Shown here: piece by piece, positions 12,510-24,200 of the stretch | How positions within the stretch are numbered: the stretch's first letter is position 1 | Layout: each line of letters starts with the position of its first letter | The notes under the pieces: model-generated | Database searches by the model: none | Told to the model about the DNA's origin: nothing | The model's input: the letters and a program-made list of their open reading frames with translations, nothing else | Assembly: GCF_029227915.1 (NCBI RefSeq) | Contig: NC_079878.1 | Location: forward strand, 15,314,001-15,378,000 | Source of the DNA: Hydractinia symbiolongicarpus | Lineage: Eukaryota; Cnidaria; Hydrozoa; Anthoathecata; Hydractiniidae | DNA length: 64,000 bases | Direction: 5' to 3' | Program-made: the position numbers and the translations under genes

Positions 12510-13737
12510 TACTTAATCAATAACATCAGGTTTATTTGTGGCTTTTGCAATACTTTCGCGTAAACTCTTCGATTTTTTAATCTTTGTGGACAATTTATGT
12601 TTGTCACATCTTTTGCTAGTGAAAAAGCCCGAACTCTAAGGTAGAGTCTTACCATCTGCTCCATTAAATTATTTGAAATTTCACTGTCACAAATATTTAC
12701 GCCACAAATTTCTATTGTTGCATTGTATATGCTTATTATTTCACAGTGTTTTATTAGTTCCTGTGTAATTGCGTTAATGTCTATTTTTTTAACGAGAGAT
12801 TTTGTCTGAGTTTCAATTCGGAATTTTTCCTCGACTACTATGAATATTCGTACAAAATCTTCCTTTATTGCCAGTAAATCACCTCTGCTTTGTGTATCAA
12901 CTAATTTTTGGCCAGTGTAGTCTTCAGCTACAGTACTTTTTAATATTTGAAGTAATGCTTGATTGGTTGTACTGTTATAGTCTTTCTTGTTAGTTATTTT
13001 TTAAATAAATTTATGGATCACATAGCCAACAAGATATTGCAATCCATGCATTTCTTTTTGTGTCACAATATGTGGTTTTGGCATGGCCAGTGATTCAGGT
13101 TGTATGAAATGATTTAAAACTTTTTCAGCTAATTTTGTTGCAAGAAGACTACACAAAGGCTGATCTAAATCTGAAAAATATTTTGATGAGTGGACAACAA
13201 TGTGACTATAAAATGAGGAGTAATATTGTTCTTTGTCTTTTTTTTTAATAGTTTTTTACATATAATGTTAATTTGGCTGACAAAATCTTGTTTTGGCTGA
13301 AAAGACTAGCATTCTATATTTGCACGTAAATCTTCAGGATAGCACTCATTCTTTTCTATGGCTTTTTGTGAACTGCGTACCAACAATTTCAAGTCAGCTA
13401 TATCAAGAAGCACGTGTCTTTCCAACGTATTTTTTTCTGTTGAAACGTTTTTGTGTTTATTATTTTGATGTCTTGTTAAACCACCTTTTGTTGTGTAACT
13501 TTTATTGCAGTCAGCACATGGAAAGTTTCCCAAAGTTGTTACCTAAAGAGAAATTGAAAAAGACAGCATAATTTTCACTATTGTTTTTATTTTTATCCCC
13601 TAAATAGGTTTATATTACCTGGATAACTGCGTTATCAATATCTGTATTGAAATTTTCATCTAACATATCTTCATCAAGAAACTGTAACAAAACATCTAGC
13701 GTTTCACTCCAAACAAACCCTTCCTCGTCCGCCATTT
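12510..13737 (-). pseudogene. C2H2 zinc-finger accessory protein of the P-like element, damaged
   Basis: The reading starts at ATG 13737 (MADEEGFVWSETLDVLLQ) and needs a frame change near 13681 to continue as LDEDMLDENFNTDIDNAVIQ, followed by a donor at 13618. The next exon gives a classic C2H2 finger, CADCNKSYTTKGGLTRHQNNKH, then DIADLKLLVRSSQKAIEKNE. Further down, 13170-12540 reads SLLATKLAEKVLNHFIQPES, KEMHGLQYLVGYVIHKF, a stop, then RVRAFSLAKDVTNI. The two genes of the element converge head-on near 12.5 kb. I recall similar finger-plus-helical proteins next to cnidarian THAP transposases, but the role is unknown. Confidence 0.62.
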
Positions 13738-13814
13738 TTGATCTTTGTGCATTCACTTTGATCAAGTGATGTATTTTTAAAATTTGCGCGAGTTATTTCA
13801 CAGAACAATGGTAA

Positions 13815-13865
13815 AAAACAATGCGCTTCCAGACCAGAGTTTTTTTCTATAGACTATGGTTAAAT
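13815..13865 (-). repeat. Right terminal inverted repeat and target duplication of the P-like element
   Basis: AATGCGCTTCCAGACCAGAG continues to CTATAGACTATG ending at 13858, the inverse of the left end. GTTAAAT follows at 13859-13865. Confidence 0.88.
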
Positions 13866-14979
13866 TGATTGCTGTTGTTTTAACATGAATTATGACTCAA
13901 ACTTTGTTTTTGCATTTCTAATTTGACTAATTAGCCTAAAAAAATTGCCAATTGGTTTTACACTCTGTTCTCTTTTATATATATTTTTGTGAACATGAAG
14001 TACAAAAGTAAAGTTAGAAGCCACAAGAAGTTACTTCGAAAGTGAAGAGTGGAGCTAGAAGTAGAAAATGAAAGCTTGGGTTTAAAGTAGATTTGGATTC
14101 ACAAATAGTAAGAACTTTTTAGATATTTTTAGACGTTATGTTTTTATGTCGCTAGAGTTACGTGTCAGGCAGACTCGTATTTGCCAGGAAAAAGTCACTT
14201 AAAAGCTTCAAATTCTTTATATTTTATATTTTACCGCGTTTTTTATAAAAAATCTAGCATATTTTTTTACACTTTTTTGCTTAATTGATGTTTCCCCTGG
14301 TGCGTAACTAATGTATTTGTCCTAAAATTCAAAATGCTACATAAAGCTGTTAACTGGCTATCAAACAAATGTGCCAGCGAAACTTTTGGTTTGTTGAACT
14401 TACTGCAAATGTCATAATTTTTATATTGCTATTGTCTCTGTTTATATGTGTTTTACTAAGCATAAATAGCTAGCTGGCTATATGCGTCTTCCCAGTTTAA
14501 CTATATTTAACTGGGTATCTGTCTTATCTAATGTTACCTTCAAGCTCCATATCTAAACCTAGCTAGCTATAACTGATGATTAATGTTGTTATTCCTCTTT
14601 TAGCTATTTATATCCACCTTAGTAGTCAAACTTAGGGATCTTATTATATTTGAGTACGAATTATGATGTAACAAGCCACAAAATCTTTCCAAGACTTATT
14701 GAACTTTTAGGGTAGTGTGAGGAATAATTTTTCTCACGTTTTCTACAAATTTTACTTCAAGAGGAATGATTTTGTAAGACTAAAATGTGCGTTAATTGGA
14801 GTAAGTTTTATTGTTTTGTTGTTGACATCCTGTTAAACTTCTGTGAGCTCGCATGTAAATTACAAGGTTATATATTTTTACAATGGTGGTGGTTGATATT
14901 TTTACAAAGGTTGTTGACATTTTTGGGGAAATTTACCTTAGTTTTTTACATTTGTGGTTAAAATTTCTCAGCAGAGAAT

Positions 14980-15790
14980 AGTATGGTTGCCGTTTATATT
15001 GTTTCTGTTGCAAACTGCCGTTTTTTAAATGCTGTGTAAACTTTTGTGGAAAAAGACCATATGCAAAATACTGAAAGAACAAATTTTTGTACAATTAGAC
15101 TTTTTTTAAACTTTAAACTAACTGCAAGTAATGTAATTGCGGGAATAAATATTTGGTGATGATAAAAAATTACTAAATGTTCAGACTGAAACTGTTTAAC
15201 TGTTGTGAGTGAGGACCATGTGCAAGTATATATACTAAAAATAATAATTTGATATTCTACAGTTTCCAAGTTGTATTTTTGTATGCACTTAAATGACTGC
15301 GTTGAATTTGATGGGTTTCATATCAATTTTGTGGAAGATTTTATGGGTGAAGACAATATAGAACTGATTTATGTTCATATTTTGATTTGCTCCTAATAAA
15401 CCTTTGTGTTCTACATTTATTGTAAACTTTTGTGAGGAAGGACCATATTTTTATATACAATGTTTTCAAAATAATGATTTTTGTTGATTTGAAATTTACT
15501 CCTTGCTCATTGCTTCGACATTTCAGTTTAAAATGTTTGGTAAAGTCAGTACGGATCATTAGACAAAAAATTGTTTTGTTAACCGGTTAATTTTTACATT
15601 TTGTGCATATTTTTGCGGGAGAGGATGGTATGCAACTGAATAAATGATTTTTCAAAGTTTAACTTTTTGTTTTTTGGTTTTTATGTTTGTTTAAGTTTGG
15701 CTTTTTGATATTGTTCAGGTTGTATTGTTTTGTATAAGCATTTAGGGAAAAGACAATGTTTAAAATGCATAAAGAACTTATTTCATAGAT
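14980..15790. repeat. Degenerate array of about 100-bp A/T-rich repeats
   Basis: Phrases resembling 'AACTTTTGTGG..AAAGACCATATGCAA' followed by 'AAATAATGATTTTTGTTGA' recur near 15035, 15200, 15425 and 15615 with heavy drift. The same phrases occur at about 8930-9250, left of the P-like element. No coding sequence is supported in 13866-16130. Confidence 0.5.
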
Positions 15791-16139
15791 CTGTGCTTAC
15801 TGTTGCAAGCCTTTCTTTTCGACTTAACTGTCTGGGTTGTGACTGTTAATGTTGTAACTTTCTACTAACTAGATTTTACACTTTGCACACCGTTATTTTT
15901 CATATTTTGTCTGAAGTTTTGTTGGTAGGATTTCATGCGATTTGACATTTGATATTTTGTGTTAGATTTTAAGAACTTTTTTGTTAAATTATGACTTATA
16001 TACTTTCTTTTTATGCGTTTTCAGATTATTTTTTTAGTAAAAGGCATATTCAATATACTGAAATATTTGCTGATGTCATCAAAATTCAAATGACAGAACT
16101 TTTCAATTGTTTTTCTGCCTAAGTGGATTTTTCCACGGG

Positions 16140-16324
<185 letters not shown>

Positions 16325-16619
16325 AACATAATCCACTGAATTCTACAACTGTAAATAATATAAACAGTATTTTTTAATATTCTACAAATAGAAGTATCAC
16401 TGGAACTTCTAGTTCTGTTTCTTTTGCTTCACCAGATGTACAAAAAAGCTAACAGACCCGACGTTGGGTCAAACAAGTGAGGGGATAGCATGCTGTGTCC
16501 CGCACTGTTTTTAAAATTCAAAACAAAACAAAGACCTTAATTTTTACATCGTTCCTAAAGACAAGACCTTAAGGAAGCAGTGGCTAGCTAAAATTAGCAT
16601 AAAAACTTCAAGCCAACAA

Positions 16620-18010
16620 GTTCAGTATATAATTTTGTAAACTTCGGCGAGCAATCTTTTTCCACACCTCGTCAAATTTAATTGTTTCGACATATAGTTC
16701 CTTGTCCATGTATATAACAAAATCAGTTTCCTTCGTTTTGGTGATCGCCATTACACCTAAACACTGGTAATATACACATGCAATTATTTTAATTGAGCCT
16801 TACCATCCACCATACGACAAAAAATGCTTATCATTGCACGCTTCGTCTATCGTCATATATAATTTCGAAAAGCGGCATTTGACTTCAATCGGTTTTGTCG
16901 CTGATAATAAACCATCCAGGCTGCATCCTAACCATGGCCACTTTAGGTTTATCAAAATACCACAATTCACGACGTTGAATTTTGTCTTTTTTTCATAAAG
17001 TTTTAGCGCAATAGGATATTGATACCCCACTTATAATTTTTCGCAAAAACTGTCTATCATGTTCTCCTGGCAAAACCTTTTGAAAAAGCGATTTAGGATA
17101 TAAATTAGTTCTTCAATTAATTACTGCGCCAAACTTGAAAAATGTTAAGCGTTTTTTTCTTTTTAAAACCATTTCCTAGAAGAATAAACATTTTTTATTC
17201 CTCTTGCAACCCATTGTCATCAGCTGAATTTAATTTAAATTTTTAAAAGATTTCATTTAAGATAACTCGGTCAGGAGTACTATCAGCTGTATGGATGACT
17301 ATATCAACAACTTCTTTTCGAGACGTGGTAAAAATCACAAGTATAACTCCTTAACAAATTTTCCATGCATATCCTCTGTCCCCTAATCTTTTTATGCTTT
17401 TTTGGTCTTCGGTGGAAGTAGACATTGAACAGCAATCCCGCTTACCAGCGACAATCAGCCTCTTTTTTGATTTGGTACAATCTTTCTCATAATTAGCTTT
17501 TTCAAACAGTTTAGTTGAGAAAATAGTACAGCTTTTATTATTTGAAGCCTCTCCAGAAACCTGCCATTTTGAAGAACATCAATGCAAGTTTTATCATCTG
17601 GAAATTCTGTTAAATCAAATCTTCTAGCTGGTATAAAGTTGCAGCTACATGTTTACAGCAGCTGCCTATGCCAGATTTACATTTGCATGTTGCATATAAA
17701 ATATCTCCAGTGCTTTGGTTTAAGTGTACATATACACCATATTTGGCTCTTTTCATCTATACGTAGCACTTCAAATAAAAACTGTATAATTTCCTTTTAC
17801 ATTGGGTTTAACACGAACTCCCTTCACACAATTTTCTTTAAACAATAGATATTCGAGAACAGCAAAGACAGATCTTTGATCCATAGCTTAATACTGTTAT
17901 CTATAGCTTCCTCTTCTTCAACAACAAGTTTAACAAAGCTTACGAAAGGCAGGTCTAAGCCCCTTGTTTGAGCTTCGAAAAAAGCTAGTGTCAGAATCAA
18001 CATCATTATT
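16620..18010 (-). pseudogene. SWIM zinc-finger plus YqaJ-like nuclease gene, probably mobile-element derived
   Basis: Minus-strand fragments read in order. Near 18006 is an N-terminal helical part (ARTRGLDLPFV-like, VKLVVEEEEAIDNSIKLWI). Near 17700-17620 is a SWIM finger: CKCKSGIGSCCKHVAATLYQ (CxC..CxH). At 17030-16801 is the nuclease core: CGILINLKWPWLGCSLDGLL with the catalytic Asp and PIEVKC with the E-x-K pair of PD-(D/E)xK enzymes. A donor (GTAAGG) follows at about 16802, and an exon near 16776-16630 (CLGVMAITKTKETDFVIYMD) carries the usual 'MAVT..DFVVY' motif. Between the SWIM and nuclease parts the frame is interrupted, so it is likely a relic. YqaJ/lambda-exonuclease proteins process DNA ends. 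Genes of this SWIM-YqaJ type are, as I recall, abundant and mobile in cnidarians. It begins less than 300 bp beyond the last visible channel exon, on the same strand. Confidence 0.6.
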
Positions 18011-18296
18011 TAAAGCTTGTATATTTCCTTCTTGTTGTTGTCCATTTTTGCAGTAATGTCAAGGCGTTTTAGCGTTTATCATGATATTAATGAATACAAC
18101 TACCATATGCATTTGAATGTTGAGAATTACGGCAACGGCGAAATGCATTGAATGGAAAATAACAAATAGCGAAAGTTAGAGGTCTAAAAAGTCACAATTA
18201 TCAGTACTCTTTTTAAACTTAAATGTTTACAGCTAACAGACGCACAAAAATCAGCGTACAAACTATCGACAAACAAAACACGACACTAAAACTTAC

Positions 18297-21200
18297 TTCA
18301 TGATTACCATGGTAATAACGATGTAAACAGAAACAAAATAAGCAACAGTCCAACCACGACCCGTGCTTTTATGGACCTGTAAAAAATGCAGGTAAAAGAA
18401 GTAAGTAATGTGTATGAAAAATCAAAGTACATTGCCCAAACTTTTTGTTTTGTACGAAGTATCGTTACACCTTGCCCTCTACCTCTCCTCCCCTTACCTT
18501 CCCACTCTAGGATTATTGTTACAAAGGCAGTGTTCCTACCATATTCATAACGTCATGCCAATTACTTGTACTCAACATTTGAAAGAGCATCAACAACGAG
18601 CATCTAATAAAAGTTAGTCACATCATCATAAATTAATGAAAAAAATGTCTGTTATATAAACGAAGTGGAGTGAAACATACGCGAAAGTATCAAATCCTAT
18701 GCCGCAGAAATTAAAGTAGACGTTGTCTTTAGTGTTGGTTGGTACGGGATATCCTTGAAATAACTCCATACCAATAACTGCAAGCAAGTATCTAAAAGAG
18801 AAAAAGGTACATAGACTAAACAGCTTTGTGGTGTAGCGTAAGAAAGAACAGCAAATACAATTGTATTTTGATATAAAGATATTGTTCCTATACCAATATC
18901 TTTATTTCGTAATAGTTTGTTACAAAAAGGCGCCAAAATTATTCTAGCGTGATGTGTCTGATACGCTTCTGCACTTCTGGTTCTTTTTATTCAGAACTAT
19001 GTGGCCTCAGCAAAAACAGCGATTTTGAAGCCTACCGATGTGGAGTACTGACCATTCGACCATCTTGTTCACATTTAAAAAACGTATTTTGTGTTGTTTG
19101 GTTTTTATGGTTTTTAAAGGTTTTTTATGACCGAGATTGGTTAAATTTGCCACAATACATATTTTAAGACAATATTGGCAAAAACATGTGGAGAATTCAA
19201 ATTGCAAAGTTCGTCTAGATAAATAACTATATTGGCTACTTCTTTATTGAATTCAAGCGTTTTTATTGTTCACAGCGGACTTACGACTTAGGATCTTAGG
19301 GTTGTTGCTTGGAAACAAAGGTGTTAATTATTGCTGACGTCTTCCATCTTTATAAAATTGTGGTCACTTTACATTTAAGTCGCCAAATAATATTGCCAGG
19401 TGAAAGGGGAGCACGTAGACAAGGAAAATGCTGGAATACGTACATGCTAATTATAAGCAGGACCATCAAATCAATCATGACGGGTGCGATATTCAGAAAC
19501 CAACGCAATGCGTATCTCGTTTTTGCTGAGTTTAAAAACAACCTCATAAATATACACAAACTTGACAGTACTGTGAACAGATTATAAGTTGATGTGCCCA
19601 GGTAAGCATAACACAAGATATTAAAAATAGTAGCCAGAAGAACCTAAAAAATAAAATATTTGTACTACACTTTTATTTTACAACAACAACATTTAGTTTT
19701 TGCATGACTTAATGAACACTGTTTAAAAAGTCAAAGGTGAGGATGGTAACCCCTTTTGAAGAAAACACTAAACTCCAGTTAAAATTCAGTATTCTTATAA
19801 AAAATGTGCAAATGCAACTACTAGTAACTATAAAAGAGGCGAATATTTTGTATAATCAAAGTTTCTATGCTATTGGCTACAAGACCAACCTAAATTGAAA
19901 ATGACACATTAACATTGCACTAACCAGGTTGTAATAGAGAAATCTAAAATGGGGGACGTTAAATCACACATGGAAATCTGATCAAGATGCTTTGAGGTAT
20001 TAATCAAATCATATTTTTCACTAAATCCCATATTTTAGAGTAAATAAATTCTCTAATGAAATTGGAACTTCAGGATAGATTTCAACTTGAAAATGGACGT
20101 TAAAAGGGTGCTGAGAATAAGGCTTACACCCTGGTCATATTGATAGTTGTAATATGAGCTGAAGTGTGGAGAGTTACCAAATCCACGTTCGATCATAGAG
20201 ACAGTTCTTACAGGCAGAAAAAAAGAATTTGTGGTACTGTTTGAAAAGAGAATACTAATAAGAGCTACGTTTTTCATCAAAATCAATAAATATAACTTAC
20301 CAATGTCACATCTAAGAGTTCAAGTTGTTTAAATAAGCTCTTTCTAAATCCAATTATTTTTAATAGAGATTCCATCTAAAATAAAAAGGAAAAGAATTAA
20401 AGCAACAAACATCACACAAAATTTAAAACATTGGTAGTGTATAACTAAGGGTTAACAACTGAAGACTAAGATTAACGTGACGTTAGGAATTGATTATGAA
20501 TTAAATGAGTGGCATATGTTTAAGTTCAGTACAGAATGGAACAGGGTCAGACTAGGGATAGTTCCGCAGCAAATGTAGGAAAAATGAAATATTCTGGTAA
20601 CCTTAAAGGAAATAAATAATGATCAATTAATACTTTACCATAAACAATAAAACAATAAAACTGCGAAACCCTAAAATAAAATAAAAAATATTTTCTAAGA
20701 AATGAATTCTCAGAATATAGGTTCTTCACTCCTATGCAACAGAAAGAATAACTAAGAATACCTTGTACAACCAACGCCGTGATTTCATTTTGACCTTTCC
20801 ATTTCATCGTAAACAAACAGCTAAAACAATAACAACTATTATATTCATTCAATTCATACAATTTAACCTGTAACAAAAGCCTTTAAATAGCGTCTGCTAA
20901 CACTTTAGCTGGATTTTTTAAAGCATTTTGCTATAATATTGTCATATTTCAAGTTTACGCCAAGGCACAAGAACAGTACCAAGGGGTACACCAAGGGACT
21001 CAAAGATGCCAAACATTTCACCTTATGTGAAAAAAACTGCGAACACAACAAGTCACTATAATGTATAAATAAGCAGAAAAGGTTTTGGAAAATATTCAAC
21101 ACATAAAGGAAAAAAGTTTTAAAGGTAAAAGTTTTTAGGTCGTCTCTCAATCAAACACCCCAGAAATGATACTTACACATGCAAAAATATCAGTATCAGT

Positions 21201-24200
21201 ATCGACCTTGAAAAAACTTCACTCTAAAAAAAGTGGTATACAAATAGTCACAAAGCCTTAAGCAAAATAAAAAAAGTATCTATTGCATCTCTAACCTCTA
21301 TGATTGCTTTTGCTTTTTCTTGAATGTTTTCATATGAATTTAGATCTTTTGTTCTCTAGATGAATTAAGGAAAAAATTTCACACAAAAAAGGGCATAGTC
21401 ACTTTCTATGTTACTCCGATACACATATGTAAATATATACATTTATTCTGAATTCGTCATTGTTTTCTTCAAATTCAGCTTCCAATGCCTGGAAAACAAG
21501 AAGACAATTGTTTGACAATAACATATACATGATCCAAGATATAATAAATCTTAAATTACTAAGACATAATCTTTTCACAATAACAAGTTGGATTTTTTAA
21601 GCTGAATCAGCATTCTTGTTCCATGTAATGCTTTTCCATCTTTTCGATTTTATCAATTTGAAAGTTTTTCACCACGATCAACAATAAGGTTGCCTACATA
21701 TGCATGCTTTTACTTTTGTAGAGTTTTGTTATAGCACAAAAATTCATGTGAAACACAAAATGAATCAGGTGAAAAAGAGCAACACTGTCAGTTTTACAAC
21801 GTTGTACGTTTTTATATACAGCATAGCCAATCTGCAGTTCTATGTTTCCTTTGTGGTACCAGCAACATTGGAAAATGTAAAATCACCTCATTGTTTACTA
21901 TTTTCTTCCTTCTTTTTAACCCTTAAAATGCATGTCCGTTTTTGAAAAACCCTTTTTTAGCCAAGCAATAATTACTTTTCGAAATTTGGTTCCATTGGGT
22001 AGTTCAACTCATCCTCTTTCTAAAACATGGGGAGAATATTTCATAACAAACTTTCCTCAGTAGTTATGGCGGTTCAACTTTGGGCTGGTTTTGCCCAACA
22101 TTTAAAGGGTTAATCTTAAAGGAAACAACTCATGCTTAATAGACGATAACTAGCTCACAGACATGTATACAAACAAAACTACAGTAAGAAGCATACTTGA
22201 CGTAATAATGTTGTCCACTCGAAAGAATCAATATAACCGTCTTGATTACTGTCTAGCAGACCAATTAAAAATTGATTCTGCTCATCCGAATTCTATTGTT
22301 TATAAAAATTTTAAGTTTTGGAGTGTGTTATATTTCTTTCATTTCCTTCAAAACAAAACTGGTTGGTTACCTTAGGTTTTAGCTTTCTGAATAATGTCAG
22401 AAATGTTTTATCATACGTGTCTACTGCACCTATAAACAAAAAATAATAACATGGATCTTGCAGAATCATACTGAGCTTTTTCATACATAGTGTTTTTTTT
22501 TAAATTCCCATGGCATGAAGCAGAAACTAAAACACAAGAGTTGGGTCCTTGAACTGAACGTGACATTCACAAAATACAGTAGCACAGATCAAAAACTGGA
22601 AGAAATAATTACACAGTTAATACTAACCATAGCCACAAGGATCAATCAAATTCCATGCCTTTGCCAACTCAGCCCTTTCTTTTGCTCTGTTTTTTTTCAC
22701 GTGTTTCTTTGCATCCAACCTGTGCAAAACAACATGAATTGCGAAATAGAACAAACGAATTCTTTAAAAGTGATTTTCAGAATGTTTAAAACATACCAAT
22801 AGCTGTCCACGATAATGGCAAGTAAAATGGCAGTAAGAAAGAACACACCAACAAATACAAATGTTCCTATGGAAACGAGTGAAGCAAAATAAATAATAAA
22901 CAGCATGGGAATATTATGGTTTTTTAAATAAATTATATTTTTATTCAGTTTGCTTTGCAATTTGTGAAGCTTAAAGTTAAGGTAAACTAAGACAAATTGT
23001 GAGCATACCAAAGAAGAAGAAGTTTGCCTGATTATGTCGAAAAGCTGGTAACATAAATGTCTAAAAAAAAGGATTAACTTTGAGGATTTTGAGTATATTA
23101 GCTATACCATAAAAAAATATTTTTTTTAGCGAGACAAGTATAAAGAGTTAAAAAAATTCTTACAGGGTAGTTTTCAGTGGACAGTAACACAAGTAGTCGC
23201 AGCATTGCAATGACAATATGGTCAAACGCACTAAAAGTGGAGTATAAAAGTACAAGAAAATAAATGAAGAAAATAAAAAATGAATATAAAAAACTAAACA
23301 ATAAAATTAAACTAACCCTATGTATGGATTTTCTTCTTCTTTATCAACACAACAGAGAGTGCTAAAGATGTAAATATTTATATTACAGTGTGAATTGTTC
23401 TTTTGATTGACATAACATTAATGGTTTACAATGGGTATACTTCTAATAAAAGAAATTTAAAGTAAAGTTTTTAAATCGCACCCTATCAAAACAAACATGT
23501 GGGTGGGTGACGATTTGAATTTTAACTCACTTCTTGAAAAGAAAATCATTGTTTGCCTTCACGTTTCTAATGCATTCACCAAGACAAAAAACAAAAAAAT
23601 ATCTAGGTGATAAATCTTGTCTTTTTTCAAATCCTGTGTTACTCTTCAACACTGCAACTAGTTACCTAGCCGGAACTGTTTAAGTGTAAGGAACGTTAAA
23701 AATAACTACCTGTGTATGATGAGCATGCATAAATATTACAATCCGGGCTACAAAATATTGGCACAAGACTGTTAGTAAAAACATGGGTTATTTCTGTAAG
23801 TTTTAATAAAATATAGTCAAATATATATTATTTTCGTATTTCTATTACGTTCATACAATAGAACTTGTCAATGTTTAGTGGTTATTTGATGAGATCCAAA
23901 CTCTCAAAATGTTCTGTTACTGACGTGTGCATGACCGTTTGTTCTAAATTGATGGTTCTCTGTGAGCCCTGACATGGATTATCTCATAAAGTCTGCCTGA
24001 CTTACGAATCTGCAAAAGTAGTTTTTTATTTTCAATTAACTTTGGGATATTTAACATTTTTTGCCACTTGCAGTTGTTTTAATATTTTTGGTCAAGAAGT
24101 AGACTCATAAAAAGAAATATTTTCCACTATCCACATATTCTTTGTTATTCTGTTTCAACTACAATAAATAATCACACCTGTTTTGTGTGTTTTCCTCTTG

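Larger units (their letters stand above)
9261..13858 (+). mobile_element. THAP/P-like DNA transposon, complete ends, 4.6 kb
   Basis: It is bounded by about 44-bp terminal inverted repeats and a 7-bp target duplication GTTAAAT (9254-9260 and 13859-13865). Inside are two convergent genes: a THAP-domain transposase on the plus strand and a zinc-finger accessory gene on the minus strand. Both carry frameshifts and stops, so this copy is not autonomous. P elements usually make 8-bp duplications; here 7 bp fits both sides. The element sits within a degenerate repeat tract that continues on both flanks. Confidence 0.85.

Noticed and set aside
20053-20286. Minus-strand ORF that could have been the channel's S3 exon
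   Set aside because: The exon at 19643-19444 joins directly in phase to the one ending at 20301 and supplies S3-S4, so this ORF is not needed.
20905-21150. Hydrophobic minus-strand ORF between channel exons
   Set aside because: The phase-matched exon model skips it (21177 to 20820), so it is intronic AT-rich sequence.
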